From the NCBI GenBank assembly GCA_026410415.1, contig JAPMLR010000007.1, positions 1 to 64,000 on the forward strand: 64,000 nt of DNA, written 5' to 3'. Positions 24,609 to 36,079 of this stretch are shown one piece after another. Each line of letters starts with the position of its first letter. Position 1 is the stretch's first letter. Below the pieces are notes generated by a model that worked only from the letters and a program-made list of their open reading frames with translations, did not search any database and was not told the DNA's origin. The DNA comes from Denitratimonas yunnanensis (SeqCode). GTDB lineage: Bacteria; Pseudomonadota; Gammaproteobacteria; Xanthomonadales; Xanthomonadaceae. The position numbers and the translations under genes were made by a program.

Positions 24609-26033
24609 ATGACCACGCCCCGCACCGCACTGATCATCGATGATGAACGCGACATCCGTGAACTGCTGGTTCTGACACTGGGACGCATGGGTCTGCGGGT
24701 CGATACCGCTGCCGACGCAGCGCAGGCGCGCGAGCAGCTCGCCGCCAATCGTTATGACCTGTGCTTCACCGACATGCGCCTGCCCGATGGCTCGGGTCAA
24801 GCGATCATCGAGTTGATCGCCCAGCGCTATCCGGAAACCCCGGTGGCGATGATCACGGCTCACGGCAACGTGGACGCGGCCGTGGATGCGTTGAAAGCCG
24901 GGGCATTCGACTTTGTTTCCAAACCCGTTGATCTGGCCGTGTTGCGCCGCCTGGTGCAGAACGCCCTGCGTCTGGGCGAAGAACGCAAGGCCCAGCAGGG
25001 GCAGGCCGGCAGCACGGGGCGGTTGCAGGGCGAATCGCCCGCGATGCAGGCCCTGCGCGCCACCATCGCGAAGGTCGCGCGCAGTCAGGCGCCGGTTTAC
25101 ATCAGCGGCGAATCCGGCGTGGGCAAGGAGCTGGTGGCGCGCCTGATCCATGAGCAGGGGCCTCGCGCCAGTGGCGCTTTCGTGCCGGTCAACTGTGGCG
25201 CGATTCCGACCGAACTGATGGAAAGCGAATTCTTCGGCCACAAGAAAGGCAGTTTCACCGGGGCCAGTGGCGACAAGGAAGGACTGTTCCAGAGTGCCCA
25301 TGGCGGCACCTTGTTCCTTGACGAAGTCGCCGAGCTGCCGCTGCACATGCAGGTGAAGCTGCTGCGCGTGATCCAGGAAAAGTCGGTGCGCCCCGTGGGC
25401 GCCAACATCGAGTCGCCGGTGGATGTGCGCATCCTCTCGGCCACCCACAAGAACTTGGCGCAACTGGTGGAGGAGGGCCGTTTCCGGCACGACCTGTTCT
25501 ACCGCATCAACGTCATCGAACTGATCGTTCCACCGCTGCGTGAACGGCGTGGGGACATTCCCATGCTGGCGCACGGCGTGCTCGCACGTCTGGCTGCGGA
25601 TCTGGGCGAGCCACCCCCACGGCTCACCGAAGAGGCGGTGACGCTGTTATCCGGGTATCTCTTCCCCGGCAACGTGCGCGAACTGGAAAACGTGCTGGAA
25701 CGCGCGCTCGCGCTTTCCGACGGCAGTGAAATCACCCCGGACGACCTGCGTCTGCCCAGTCAGCGTGACGCCGGGTTTGGTGGCGCACGCACTCCGCTTC
25801 CCGAGAGCGCGCAGTCGGACCCGTACAGTGGTGCCGTCGCGCGCCCTGCTTATGTCACAGGCCAGCAGCCCGCCGTTCCGGCGGATCTGCCCGATTACAT
25901 CGAGCGCATGGAGCGCGACGTCATCGTCAAGGCGCTCGAAGAGTGTCGCTACAACAAGACCCGTGCAGCGGCGAAGCTCGGCATCACCTTCCGCGCATTG
26001 CGCTACAAGCTCAAGAAGCTCGGCATCGACTGA
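24609..26033 (+). CDS. pilR: type IV pilus response regulator PilR (NtrC family)
   Basis: A 474-residue sigma-54 activator. The receiver domain (1-120) has Asp11/Asp12, phospho-acceptor Asp55 and the late Lys of FVSKP; the AAA+ domain (about 145-370) has GESGVGKE (Walker A), ESEFFGHKKGSFTGA (the GAFTGA loop with Ser for the first Ala) and GGTLFLDEV (Walker B); the C-terminal Fis-type helix-turn-helix ends YNKTRAAAKLGITFRALRYK. Order and sequence match Xanthomonas/Xylella PilR, which activates pilA. The ATG at 24609 begins the conserved part. PilR usually sits beside its kinase gene pilS; here the upstream neighbour is an FAH-family gene and the downstream one convergent rapA, so the kinase is encoded elsewhere. 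Confidence 0.93.
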   Translation: MTTPRTALIIDDERDIRELLVLTLGRMGLRVDTAADAAQAREQLAANRYDLCFTDMRLPDGSGQAIIELIAQRYPETPVAMITAHGNVDAAVDALKAGAFDFVSKPVDLAVLRRLVQNALRLGEERKAQQGQAGSTGRLQGESPAMQALRATIAKVARSQAPVYISGESGVGKELVARLIHEQGPRASGAFVPVNCGAIPTELMESEFFGHKKGSFTGASGDKEGLFQSAHGGTLFLDEVAELPLHMQVKLLRVIQEKSVRPVGANIESPVDVRILSATHKNLAQLVEEGRFRHDLFYRINVIELIVPPLRERRGDIPMLAHGVLARLAADLGEPPPRLTEEAVTLLSGYLFPGNVRELENVLERALALSDGSEITPDDLRLPSQRDAGFGGARTPLPESAQSDPYSGAVARPAYVTGQQPAVPADLPDYIERMERDVIVKALEECRYNKTRAAAKLGITFRALRYKLKKLGID

Positions 26034-26088
26034 GTCCCCTGTCGCGCCCGTTGCTCATTGGGCGATCGGGTATCTGGAATGCGGTTTC

Positions 26089-26127
26089 ACCATGCTCCGC
26101 CCGACATCGGTCCGGGCGCAGCATGGT
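26089..26127. terminator. imperfect 15-bp hairpin between convergent pilR and rapA
   Basis: Arms 26089-26103 and 26113-26127 (ACCATGCTCCGCCCG and its complement with one mismatch) enclose a nine-base loop. It probably marks the transcription end for one or both genes; there is no T-run. Confidence 0.5.
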
Positions 26128-26142
26128 TCGGGGTGTCGCACG

Positions 26143-29007
26143 TTATCCGCGCAGTGCGAGGAAGTCCGGGCTGGCCACCAGGCGCAAGGCATCCAGCCGC
26201 AGGTGAGCTCCCGGCAGTGCGGCGCGCAGTGCGTCGCGCTCTTCCTGCAGCGTGGCGATTTCTTCCGGGTGTACCGCCGGGTTTACCCGGGCCAGCGCTT
26301 CCAGGCGCGCGATTTCGTCACCGAGCAGGCTTTCCGCATCCGCGATGGCCTGAGTCGTCGCAACCTCGGCCTGCCTGGCGGCGAGGCGTCTCGCTGCTTC
26401 GAGCATCGGAGGGACCAGGGTGTTGAGGATCTTGCGGTGGCGGGTGAGGTCGATGGGGCGTTCGCCTGCACGTTGCAGTGCGCGAGCACCGGGTTGGAAG
26501 TCGGCGCGATCGGTCATGCGGGTGTCGACCACGCTGCGGATCGGCAGTGCGGGGAGATAGCGCGACACGTTGAGGTGGCGCTGGGCGACGCATTCGAGCG
26601 CGAAGACCGCTTCCAGCAGCACCGTGCGCGGGGGTAACGCATCGTCGATCAGGCAGGCAGCATTGCCGGCTTCGGAGGACAGCAGGAGGTCGCCGGCCGA
26701 GCGCAGCATCGGGTGGTCGTCGCGCAGGTAGAGCAAGTCGTCGCGCGACAGCGCAGTGGCGCGGTCGAGTGTGGCCTGGCGCGGGCCGGACTTGAGTTCT
26801 TCGAAGGCATCGAGCGTGAGGTATTCCGGATCCAGCAGGACGACGTGCTGTTCGAGGGATTCGTGCTGCACGCCGAACTGTTCCAGCAGCCGCCAGGAGA
26901 AATCGTCAGTGGCGGCGAAGCGATCGTCGCGCGCCAGCGCGTCGCGCAACAGGCTTTGATCGGCACCGCGCCGACTGGCCAATTCCAGCAGCCGGTCGCG
27001 GCCGCGCGAGATCAGCTCGGAAAGTCGCGCATGCTCCCGGCGGGTGTCTTCAAGCAACGCATCGAAGGCGTCGTCGCGTGCTTCGCCGGGGCCGTAATCG
27101 ATGACCAGTTCGAGCAGCCGGCCGGAAAACAGGCGCATCAGTTCGCGCCCGTCGGCACAGACACGGGTGAAGGCGTCCAGGCCTTCGTCGTACCAGCGCA
27201 GCAGTGTTTCCTGTGCGCTGCCGGCCACGGCGGCGACGTGGATGTTCACGTCGCCGCGCTGGCCGATGCGATCCAGCCGGCCGATGCGCTGCTCCAGCAC
27301 ATCCGGATCGAGCGGCAGGTCCCACAGCAGCACGTGCTGGGCGAACTGGAAATTGCGGCCCTCCGCGCCGATCTCCGAGGCGATCAACAACCGCGCGCCA
27401 TCGGGCTGGGCGAAAAACGCCGCATTGCGATCGCGCTGGAGCAGGTTCATGTCTTCGTGGAAACGTGCCAGCGCGATGCCGCTGCGGGTGCGCAATGCAT
27501 CTTCCAGCGCCTGGACCTTGGCGCGTGAACGGCACAGCAGCAGTACCTTCTCGGGCGCCAGCGCATCGAGCGTGTGCACCAGCCAGTCCAAGCGCGGGTC
27601 GTGACTGTAGTCGTGCTCCGGCTCCAGATGGCCGGGGACATTGGCATCGGCCAGAAACTCGGCCAGAAGGCGGCCATCGAGTGTCGGGTCGTGCACATCG
27701 GTTTCGATGCTGTGCAGGTGCCGCACGCGTTGCGGGAAGCCGCCGACAGCGGCACGGCGATTGCGGATCATCACCCGGCCGGTACCATGACGGTCGATCA
27801 GGGTGTCCACCAGCCGGTCCGTTGCACCGGCGTCGCCGGCGGCGATGCGCTCCAGCAAGGCGGGGAGATGCTCGCCGTCCTCGCCAAGCAGGGCATGCAG
27901 CGCCGTGGTGTCCGTGACATCGAGCGGTGTGCCGTCGAGCAGTTTTTCCACCGTGGCCGACAAGCCGACGAAGCGCGCAGTCTCGTCCTCGAAATCGGCC
28001 AAGTCCCGGTAGCGCGCCGGATCGAGCAGGCGCAGCCGCGCGAAGTGGCCGCCAAGGCCCAGCTGCTCGGGCGTGGCGGTGAGCAGGATGGCCGCAGGAA
28101 TGCGAGCGGTGAGCGCCTGCGCCAGTGCGTATTCGGGACTGGGTGCTTCCGGCTCCCAGACAAGATGGTGAGCCTCGTCGATGACGATGAGGTCCCAGCC
28201 AGCCTCAAGTACCTGTGCGGCGCGCTTCCTGTCGTGCGCCAGCCAGCGCGTGGCGGCGATGACGCCTTGTTCGTCCTCGAACGGATTGCGTCCGTCACCG
28301 CTCATTTCGATGGATTCGCAGCGCTCCTCGTCGAAGATGGCAAAGTCCAGATTGAAGCGGCGCCGCAGTTCGACAAACCACTGGTGTACCAGACTTTCCG
28401 GCACCAGCACGAGCACGCGCGCGGCGCGGCCGGCGGCCATCTGCTGGGCGATGATGAGGCCGGCCTCGATGGTCTTGCCCAAGCCCACTTCATCGGCCAG
28501 CAACAGGCGCGGGGGGCGACGTTCGGCCGCCACTTCGGCCACGCGCAGCTGGTGCGCGATCACGTCGATGCGCGCAGCCAGCACGCCCCAGCCCGGATGC
28601 CGTTGCGCCTCGGCGCGGCGGCGCAGGAGTTCGTGACGGAAATCGAACTGGTCGCTGCGATCCAGGCGCCCGGAGATCAGACGTGCATCGGCCTGGGATA
28701 CCGGCTGCTGGGCGTCGAGCTGGCCTTCGTGGAAGGGTTGCCCGGCCGCGTTGTAAGTGATGAGGCCGTCGCACAGCGTGACTGCCTCGACCAGCATCTC
28801 GGCGCCATCGATGCGTACCGTGTCGCCCACGCGGAACTCCGCGCGGGCAAGCGGCGCGGAATCGAAGGCGTATTGACGGACGATGCCGGTACCGGTGAAG
28901 ACGATCTGGACCGAGCGGCCCGCCAGCCGCATCACGGTGCCCAGGCCCAATTCGGGCTCGGCGGTGGAGAACCAGCGCTGCCCCGGGACGAAACTTGTTG
29001 GATTCAT
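26143..29007 (-). CDS. rapA: RNA polymerase-associated SWI2/SNF2 ATPase RapA
   Basis: A 954-residue RapA (HepA), which binds RNA polymerase and helps recycle it after termination. The N-terminal domain opens VPGQRWFSTAEPELGLGTV as in E. coli RapA; the SNF2 motor has EVGLGKTIEAGLI (motif I), VIDEAHHLVW (motif II DEAH) and LLTATPEQLG (motif III); the second lobe has IGAEGRNFQFAQHVLLWDLP and RIGRLDRIGQRGDV (motifs V and VI). The C-terminal region is the RapA-specific domain. Length is close to E. coli (968). Monocistronic and leftward, with the ATG at 29007 the first start supported by homology. A large open frame on the opposite strand is a composition artefact. Confidence 0.96.
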   Translation of the reverse strand: MNPTSFVPGQRWFSTAEPELGLGTVMRLAGRSVQIVFTGTGIVRQYAFDSAPLARAEFRVGDTVRIDGAEMLVEAVTLCDGLITYNAAGQPFHEGQLDAQQPVSQADARLISGRLDRSDQFDFRHELLRRRAEAQRHPGWGVLAARIDVIAHQLRVAEVAAERRPPRLLLADEVGLGKTIEAGLIIAQQMAAGRAARVLVLVPESLVHQWFVELRRRFNLDFAIFDEERCESIEMSGDGRNPFEDEQGVIAATRWLAHDRKRAAQVLEAGWDLIVIDEAHHLVWEPEAPSPEYALAQALTARIPAAILLTATPEQLGLGGHFARLRLLDPARYRDLADFEDETARFVGLSATVEKLLDGTPLDVTDTTALHALLGEDGEHLPALLERIAAGDAGATDRLVDTLIDRHGTGRVMIRNRRAAVGGFPQRVRHLHSIETDVHDPTLDGRLLAEFLADANVPGHLEPEHDYSHDPRLDWLVHTLDALAPEKVLLLCRSRAKVQALEDALRTRSGIALARFHEDMNLLQRDRNAAFFAQPDGARLLIASEIGAEGRNFQFAQHVLLWDLPLDPDVLEQRIGRLDRIGQRGDVNIHVAAVAGSAQETLLRWYDEGLDAFTRVCADGRELMRLFSGRLLELVIDYGPGEARDDAFDALLEDTRREHARLSELISRGRDRLLELASRRGADQSLLRDALARDDRFAATDDFSWRLLEQFGVQHESLEQHVVLLDPEYLTLDAFEELKSGPRQATLDRATALSRDDLLYLRDDHPMLRSAGDLLLSSEAGNAACLIDDALPPRTVLLEAVFALECVAQRHLNVSRYLPALPIRSVVDTRMTDRADFQPGARALQRAGERPIDLTRHRKILNTLVPPMLEAARRLAARQAEVATTQAIADAESLLGDEIARLEALARVNPAVHPEEIATLQEERDALRAALPGAHLRLDALRLVASPDFLALRG

Positions 29008-29070
29008 CCGGGCATTTTATCCGGCATGAAGCCCCCCGTCGCGGGCATGGTTACCTGTCGGATGCCGGAA

Positions 29071-31284
29071 TCACCATGCCACTGCCATATTCACGGCCAC
29101 GCTGCGGCCCGGGCGGGTGTAGAAGCCGATGTCGGCATCGGTTGCGCGTACGCCCCGCACGCTGGTCCAGTCCCAATAGCGTCGGTCGCCGAGATTGATG
29201 AGCCCGGCGTTGAACCGCACGCCGCGCCAAGGCTCCGACCAGACGTAGAGATCGACACGGGCGTAGCCGGGCGTGGCGAAGAGCGGGCCACCGGTGTGAT
29301 CGATGCGGGTTTTCTTCCGGGTGCCGGTCATCGCCGCCTCCATGCCCCACAGGCCGGAGTCGGCCTCGAAGCGCAGGCCGAGAGTGGCACGTGCCGGGCT
29401 GATGCTGTTGAGCGGCTGGTCGCGCCGCAGGTCATCGCCTTGGGAGGCGGCGAGGGCGCCATGCAATTGCCAGCCGCCGGCGCCCTGCGAGTGCGTGGGC
29501 AGGCGCCAGAGCAAATCGGCCTCCAGCCCGCGGATGCGGGCGCGATCACGGTTGACCGACTGGAACACCAGCACGCCCGTGCCCGGCTCGACCCCGAGGT
29601 TGGCACGCGATTCGATCAGGTCGCGATAGCGGTTTTCGTAGATCGACACGCTGGCGCGAAGGTCCCGCCCGATGTGGCGCCAGCCCAGCTCCAGGCCATG
29701 ACTGCTTTCCGGGCGCAAATCCGGGTTGGCACGGACCTCGTAGTTGAACACCGGCAACAGCAGGCCGATGTTGACGTCGCCGAACGGCGGCGCGCGGAAG
29801 CCGCGGGCGTACTGCGCGAACAGGCTGTGACCACCACCCGGCGACCAGCGCAACCCCACGCGCGGGGTGATCTGTTGTTCGTTCACATCCGCCGGGTTGG
29901 CGTCGGGAAAGTCCTCGGTGAAGATCGCGTCGGGTCGGGCGCGCAGCCGATAACGCTCGGCGCGCAGGCCGGGAATCACCGCGAAACGTTCGCCGATGCT
30001 GATCTCGTCTTGCCAGAACAGTGCCAGGCTGTTGGCATCGGTGTTAGGAAAGTCGCGTACCGGCAGCGGCTCGCCCAGCACCAGCGAACTTGTCGTGCCG
30101 GTGGCAAGATTGGTTTCCAGGCCGTCGCGCAGACCCTCGTAGCGTTGCAACGCCATGTCGATGCCGAAAACCTGCCAGTGCCCGATCCGGTCGCCCGAGC
30201 TGCGCGACTGGCCGAGCAGGGAAACCCCTACTGCATCGGCGTCGAATTCGAAACGCCGCCAGCGCAGCGATTCGAACGGCGTGGCTTGATCGGGCAGGCG
30301 GTACTGATCGCTGTCCTGCCGCACCGAGGTGTTCTGCATGTAGACCTGTGCATCGAGCGAATCCAGCCACGCACGCCGAGGCTGCCATTGCGCGGCGAGG
30401 CTGGCGCGATCGCGCCGGTCACGGTCGTCGGCGTCGAGGCGGTACGTGGTGGCGTAGCGGCCGCTGCCGAAGCGCAGCGAATTGACCTCGGTCTGACGTT
30501 CGTTGCGGTTGCTTTCGAACGTCAACGCATACCGTCCGGCACTACCGGCGTCATGCACGAACTTGGTCAGCGCATTGCCGCGCCGGTAGTCGATGGGGTT
30601 CGGATCGTCCATGTCGCGCCAGGCGCGGTTGCCGACTTCGTGGCCACGGCGTTGACCGATCACGGCCATGCCCTGCCAGCGGCCGGAGCCGCTTTCGCCG
30701 GCCCAGCTGGCGGCGCGCAGGAAACTGTCGTCCATGCCGTCCCAGCCGAAACGCAGGCCCAGATGGCGCGCATCGCTGCGCTGCGCCAGAAGGTCTGCCG
30801 GATCGCGGGTACGGAACGCCACCACGCCGGCCAGCGCATCGCTGCCGTACAGCGTGGAGGCGGGGCCGCGCAGGATCTCGATGCGTTCCACCGCTTCCAG
30901 ATCGACCAGATCGCGGCCGGCCGAGGCGAACTGGCCGATGCTGTAGGCGTCGGCCAGCGGAATGTCGTCGATCAGGATGCGCACGCGGTTGCCTTCCAGT
31001 CCGCGGATCGAGAATCCGCCACTGCCGAAACGATGGCTGTCCCGGGTGACACCGATGCCCGGGATATAGCGGGTCAATCCGTCGAGGTCATGGACCAAGT
31101 GCCGGTCCATCTCCTCGCGTTCGATCTGGGCCACGCTGGCAACGACCTGGCTCAACGGTTCGGCTGCGCGACTTGCAACCACGACGATGCTGTCCAGTAC
31201 TTGAGGGTCGGCATCGCTTTCCGCATCGGAGTGGGCCAGGGCAAAGCCCGGGTAAAGTGCAAGCGTCAGCAGGCAAAGGCGCAT
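29071..31284 (-). CDS. TonB-dependent outer-membrane receptor (haem/haemoprotein-type)
   Basis: A 737-residue receptor with signal peptide (about 1-18, ending FALA), a TonB-box-like DSIVVVAS, plug domain (VARTRD-type segments ending before RDSHRFGSGGFSIRGLEGNR) and a 22-strand barrel closing with VAVNMAVAW (C-terminal aromatic). The barrel has the FRAP-type motif GFRAPPFGDVNIGL and NPDLRPESS, as in haem and haemoglobin receptors; however, no histidine lies between them where many haem receptors have one. The ligand could therefore be another iron or cobalt compound. The ATG at 31284 was chosen for the signal peptide. It diverges from nirS across 194 bp that hold an FNR box, and no clear Fur box is seen. 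Confidence 0.88.
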   Translation of the reverse strand: MRLCLLTLALYPGFALAHSDAESDADPQVLDSIVVVASRAAEPLSQVVASVAQIEREEMDRHLVHDLDGLTRYIPGIGVTRDSHRFGSGGFSIRGLEGNRVRILIDDIPLADAYSIGQFASAGRDLVDLEAVERIEILRGPASTLYGSDALAGVVAFRTRDPADLLAQRSDARHLGLRFGWDGMDDSFLRAASWAGESGSGRWQGMAVIGQRRGHEVGNRAWRDMDDPNPIDYRRGNALTKFVHDAGSAGRYALTFESNRNERQTEVNSLRFGSGRYATTYRLDADDRDRRDRASLAAQWQPRRAWLDSLDAQVYMQNTSVRQDSDQYRLPDQATPFESLRWRRFEFDADAVGVSLLGQSRSSGDRIGHWQVFGIDMALQRYEGLRDGLETNLATGTTSSLVLGEPLPVRDFPNTDANSLALFWQDEISIGERFAVIPGLRAERYRLRARPDAIFTEDFPDANPADVNEQQITPRVGLRWSPGGGHSLFAQYARGFRAPPFGDVNIGLLLPVFNYEVRANPDLRPESSHGLELGWRHIGRDLRASVSIYENRYRDLIESRANLGVEPGTGVLVFQSVNRDRARIRGLEADLLWRLPTHSQGAGGWQLHGALAASQGDDLRRDQPLNSISPARATLGLRFEADSGLWGMEAAMTGTRKKTRIDHTGGPLFATPGYARVDLYVWSEPWRGVRFNAGLINLGDRRYWDWTSVRGVRATDADIGFYTRPGRSVAVNMAVAW

Positions 31285-31378
31285 GGTCAGGAGTCGACAA
31301 CAGGATTGCTTCGCATTCTCGACAACAATATCAGGAATAATCCGATGCCGGTCAAACGGCCTGATGATTGCGTTGGCG

Positions 31379-33557
<2,179 letters not shown>

Positions 33558-33580
33558 GTTCGTGGAAACAGGGGAATCCG

Positions 33581-33614
33581 CCGGCCAGGATGCGCGTCAT
33601 CCTGGCCGGTTTTT
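33581..33614 (+). terminator. rho-independent terminator of nirS
   Basis: CCGGCCAGGATG and CATCCTGGCCGG form a perfect 12-bp stem with a five-base loop, followed by TTTTT, 24 bp after the nirS stop codon. Confidence 0.93.
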
Positions 33615-33756
33615 CATGGCGCACATCCCTGTGCGCCACCCTGTGGGCAGCTTCGCTGTGAAAAACGGCTGTCCTGCCGTTTTTTCATGGTGCACATCCT
33701 TGTGCGCCACCCTGTGGGCAGCTTCGCTGTGAAAAACGGCTGTCCTGCCGTTTTTT
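33615..33756. repeat. 71-bp tandem repeat, two copies, each with two hairpins
   Basis: Two adjacent copies with a 71-bp period (33615-33685 and 33686-33756), differing at only a few bases. Each holds GGYGCACA..TGTGCGCC (8-bp stem) and, at its end, AAAAACGGC-TGTCCT-GCCGTTTTT, a bidirectional terminator-like stem (33661-33685 in copy 1). With the nirS terminator this makes three terminator-like hairpins in about 180 bp. Confidence 0.85.
33732..33756. terminator. bidirectional terminator between nirS and the DUF1615 gene
   Basis: AAAAACGGC, loop TGTCCT and GCCGTTTTTT: an A-run and a T-run flank the stem, so it can act in both directions. It lies 13 bp after the DUF1615 stop codon and serves that leftward operon; an identical copy is at 33661-33685. 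Confidence 0.85.
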
Positions 33757-33769
33757 CATGCGCGCAAGG

Positions 33770-34957
33770 TCAGCGCGTCAGGCAGTGCCGGTACCGCCCA
33801 TCCACGCGGTTGGCGAACCATTCAGTGGTCAGTTCCCGGGTGATCTTGGGGCTGTCCAGGCGGATGCCGGGAATGAGCGCGCGCGGTAGCGGTTTTCCAG
33901 CGGCGGCTTCGGCCAGTGCGAACACGCGGGTGTGGAGTTCGCTGTCGCTGAAGTCCAGTCGGTTGCTGCGCTCCAGCTCACGACGGATCTGGCGCACATT
34001 CATGCCCAGCGGGCTGGCCAGCGAACGCACGGCGGTCTCGGTCAGGCCAGGCTGGTCCAGCGCCGCGCCGGGAACCAGCAGATCGCCATCCAGCGCCAGC
34101 GGGATGCCGCTGGCCTGGCTCACGGCATTCTGGAACGCGGCGTTGCGGCTGGCATAGCGGCCGGCGTTGTAATCGGCGAAGCGGTGCACCTTGCGCGTGT
34201 ACGGCGTCTGGTAGCCGAGCAGGTGCGCGATCCCGAAATACATGCCACCGCGCCGGGTGAATACCTCGTCGCGGACGCTGTCCGTCACCGGATACGGATA
34301 GCCGCGCGCGTTGGATTGCGCGAAGGCGATCGACACCTGCATCGGGCCGCCGGTCTGCACCGGGTTGCGCTTGCCGAACAGGCGCTGGCCGAGCGGCACG
34401 CGGGCGATCAGGTCTTCGTACAGTTCGCTCAGTTCGCGCTCGGTGCGCACCGCCGACAAGCGCTCCTCGTAGCTGCGGCCATCGGTGGACCTCACCTTCA
34501 GCGCCGCCGCGACGGCGAACTTCGGGATGTACAGCGCGGCGGCGCGATCCTCGATTTCCTTGCGTGCGATCTTCGCCAGATTCGGTACGGACGGATCGGC
34601 GGTGTAGCCCGACTCCTGTTCCAGAACCGCAAGCACGGCACAGATGTTTTCAGGATTGGGTGCGATGCCCTGCGCCTGGAAGGCGATCTGGATGTCGGCA
34701 GCCCACCCGTCGCGATCCTTGGCAGCGGCAGGAATGCGACGGGCGATTTCGGCACGGACTTCGGCGGGTGAGGGGCCGGGCGGTTGTTTGGGGGCTTGAC
34801 CCACACAGCCTGCAAGCGTCAAGACGATGAGCGACAGCCCGCCCCAGCAATGCCCTCGCGGCGGAAGGCTGCGCGAAGCGAAAGGCACGAGGGCCGGAGC
34901 ATCGCTGTGCGATCCCGGAGTATCGGGGGCAGTGTGTGCGGGCTCGGAGGGAGTCAT
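33770..34957 (-). CDS. DUF1615-family lipoprotein
   Basis: A 395-residue protein of the DUF1615 family. The lipobox LTLAGC puts the lipid-anchored Cys near residue 51, after an unusually long N-terminal extension rich in Pro, Ser and Ala that is not typical of a signal peptide; no better start codon lies between. The body contains the family segments AVLEQESGYTADPSVPNLAK, RRGGMYFGIAHLLGYQTPY and RKVHRFADYNAGRYASRN, reminiscent of lytic transglycosylase folds (Glu in EQESGY), so a peptidoglycan role is possible. The ATG overlaps the 5'-nucleotidase stop by 4 bp, suggesting an operon, and the gene ends at a bidirectional terminator. Confidence 0.82.
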   Translation of the reverse strand: MTPSEPAHTAPDTPGSHSDAPALVPFASRSLPPRGHCWGGLSLIVLTLAGCVGQAPKQPPGPSPAEVRAEIARRIPAAAKDRDGWAADIQIAFQAQGIAPNPENICAVLAVLEQESGYTADPSVPNLAKIARKEIEDRAAALYIPKFAVAAALKVRSTDGRSYEERLSAVRTERELSELYEDLIARVPLGQRLFGKRNPVQTGGPMQVSIAFAQSNARGYPYPVTDSVRDEVFTRRGGMYFGIAHLLGYQTPYTRKVHRFADYNAGRYASRNAAFQNAVSQASGIPLALDGDLLVPGAALDQPGLTETAVRSLASPLGMNVRQIRRELERSNRLDFSDSELHTRVFALAEAAAGKPLPRALIPGIRLDSPKITRELTTEWFANRVDGRYRHCLTR

Positions 34958-35907
34958 CTCTGATTGGAGACCCCGTGCGGCACGTGTCCGGTGGCGACGT
35001 GACGCGATGCGTTCTCGATGTTGTGGGTGGAGTCGTCGAAAAAGATGTCGGCGCCAAAGGCGCGCAAGAACGGTCCCTTGTCTCGGCCACCAAGGAACAG
35101 GGCTTCATCCAGGCGCACACCCCACTCGCGCAGCGTCAGGATCACGCGCTTGTGGGCCGGGGCCGAGCGAGCGGTGACCAGAGCGGTACGCAATGGCGAG
35201 GCTTCCGGCGGAAAGGCGATCTGGATCTGATGGAGCGCATGCAGGAAGCCATGGAATGGGCCGGCGGACAACGGGGTTGCGGCCAGCTCGCGTTCGTTCC
35301 TCGCAAACGCCTCCAGCCCATCCTCCTGGGAAATGCGTTCGGATTCATCGCCGAAGATCACCGCATCGCCATCGAAGGCGACACGCAGTTGCGAATCCAT
35401 CCGTGCGCTGGCACGGGCCGGGAGAATGGTTGCGGCGGCCACGCCGTTGTCGAGCGAACGGCGGACCGATTCCGGGTTGGCCGAGAGGAACAGGTGCGCG
35501 CCGAACGGTTTGATGTACGGCCACACCGGCGCGCCGCTGGTAAAGGCGGCGCGCACGATGTCCAGTTCATAGCGCTCGATCGAATTGAAGATGCGCAAAC
35601 CGGTGTCCGAAGAATTGCGCGAGAGCAGGATCACCTCGATGCGCGGCAGTTCCGGATTTTCCAGCGCGTTGAGTGCGAGAAGCTTCTTGACCAGGGGAAA
35701 TGCGATACCCGGCTCCAACGGCTCGTCCTCGCGGCTGCGCTGGAAATCCGAATAGGCATCCACGCCGTGGGATTCGTAGACGGAGTGGCTCTCCTCCAGA
35801 TCGAACAATGCGCGTGCCGAGAGCGCAACCACCAGACGTTCCTCGCCCGCTTGAGCAGCGAGGTGCGGGTTCAGTTCGACGATGACCTGATCGTGATGCG
35901 AAATCAT
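34954..35907 (-). CDS. cytosolic 5'-nucleotidase (NT5C1-type)
   Basis: A 317-residue protein of the 5'-nucleotidase family related to eukaryotic cytosolic IA/IB enzymes, which hydrolyse AMP and other 5'-monophosphates. Conserved segments seen are VVALSARALFDLEESHSVYE, EVILLSRNSSDTGLRIFNSI, then PFGAHLFLSANPESVRRSLD and FDGDAVIFGDESE, with the final HAD-like FGADIFFDDS. These give the aspartates of a HAD-type phosphatase. AAAGGA stands just before the ATG at 35907. It is co-transcribed with the DUF1615 gene through a 4-bp overlap. The upstream 170 bp contain three copies of a palindromic repeat. Confidence 0.88.
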   Translation of the reverse strand: MISHHDQVIVELNPHLAAQAGEERLVVALSARALFDLEESHSVYESHGVDAYSDFQRSREDEPLEPGIAFPLVKKLLALNALENPELPRIEVILLSRNSSDTGLRIFNSIERYELDIVRAAFTSGAPVWPYIKPFGAHLFLSANPESVRRSLDNGVAAATILPARASARMDSQLRVAFDGDAVIFGDESERISQEDGLEAFARNERELAATPLSAGPFHGFLHALHQIQIAFPPEASPLRTALVTARSAPAHKRVILTLREWGVRLDEALFLGGRDKGPFLRAFGADIFFDDSTHNIENASRHVATGHVPHGVSNQR

Positions 35908-35936
35908 TTTTCCTTTCTCTCCGAGGATGGCAACAC

Positions 35937-36021
35937 GTCGGGGATGTAACCCCGACCTACCTCACGTCGGGGATGTAACCGCGACCTGCCTTGAGCCGTA
36001 GGTCGGGGCTACGCCCCCGAC
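35937..36021. repeat. cluster of three GTCGGGG palindromic repeats
   Basis: Three units of the pattern GTCGGGG-N5/6-CCCCGAC: 35937-35956 (perfect), 35966-35985 (one mismatch) and 36002-36021 (opposite orientation, CTACGC loop). Each can form a 7-bp GC-rich hairpin, often flanked by CTAC/GTAG. Further copies lie at 39936, 40744, 40799, 40986, 41082 and 41137. They resemble REP-type elements and fill the gap between nadK and the nucleotidase gene. Confidence 0.8.
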
Positions 36022-36079
36022 GCACTGCGACGTGCGGTCTACACCCTGACCTGCCATCTCGCCAGCGCAACCAACGAAA

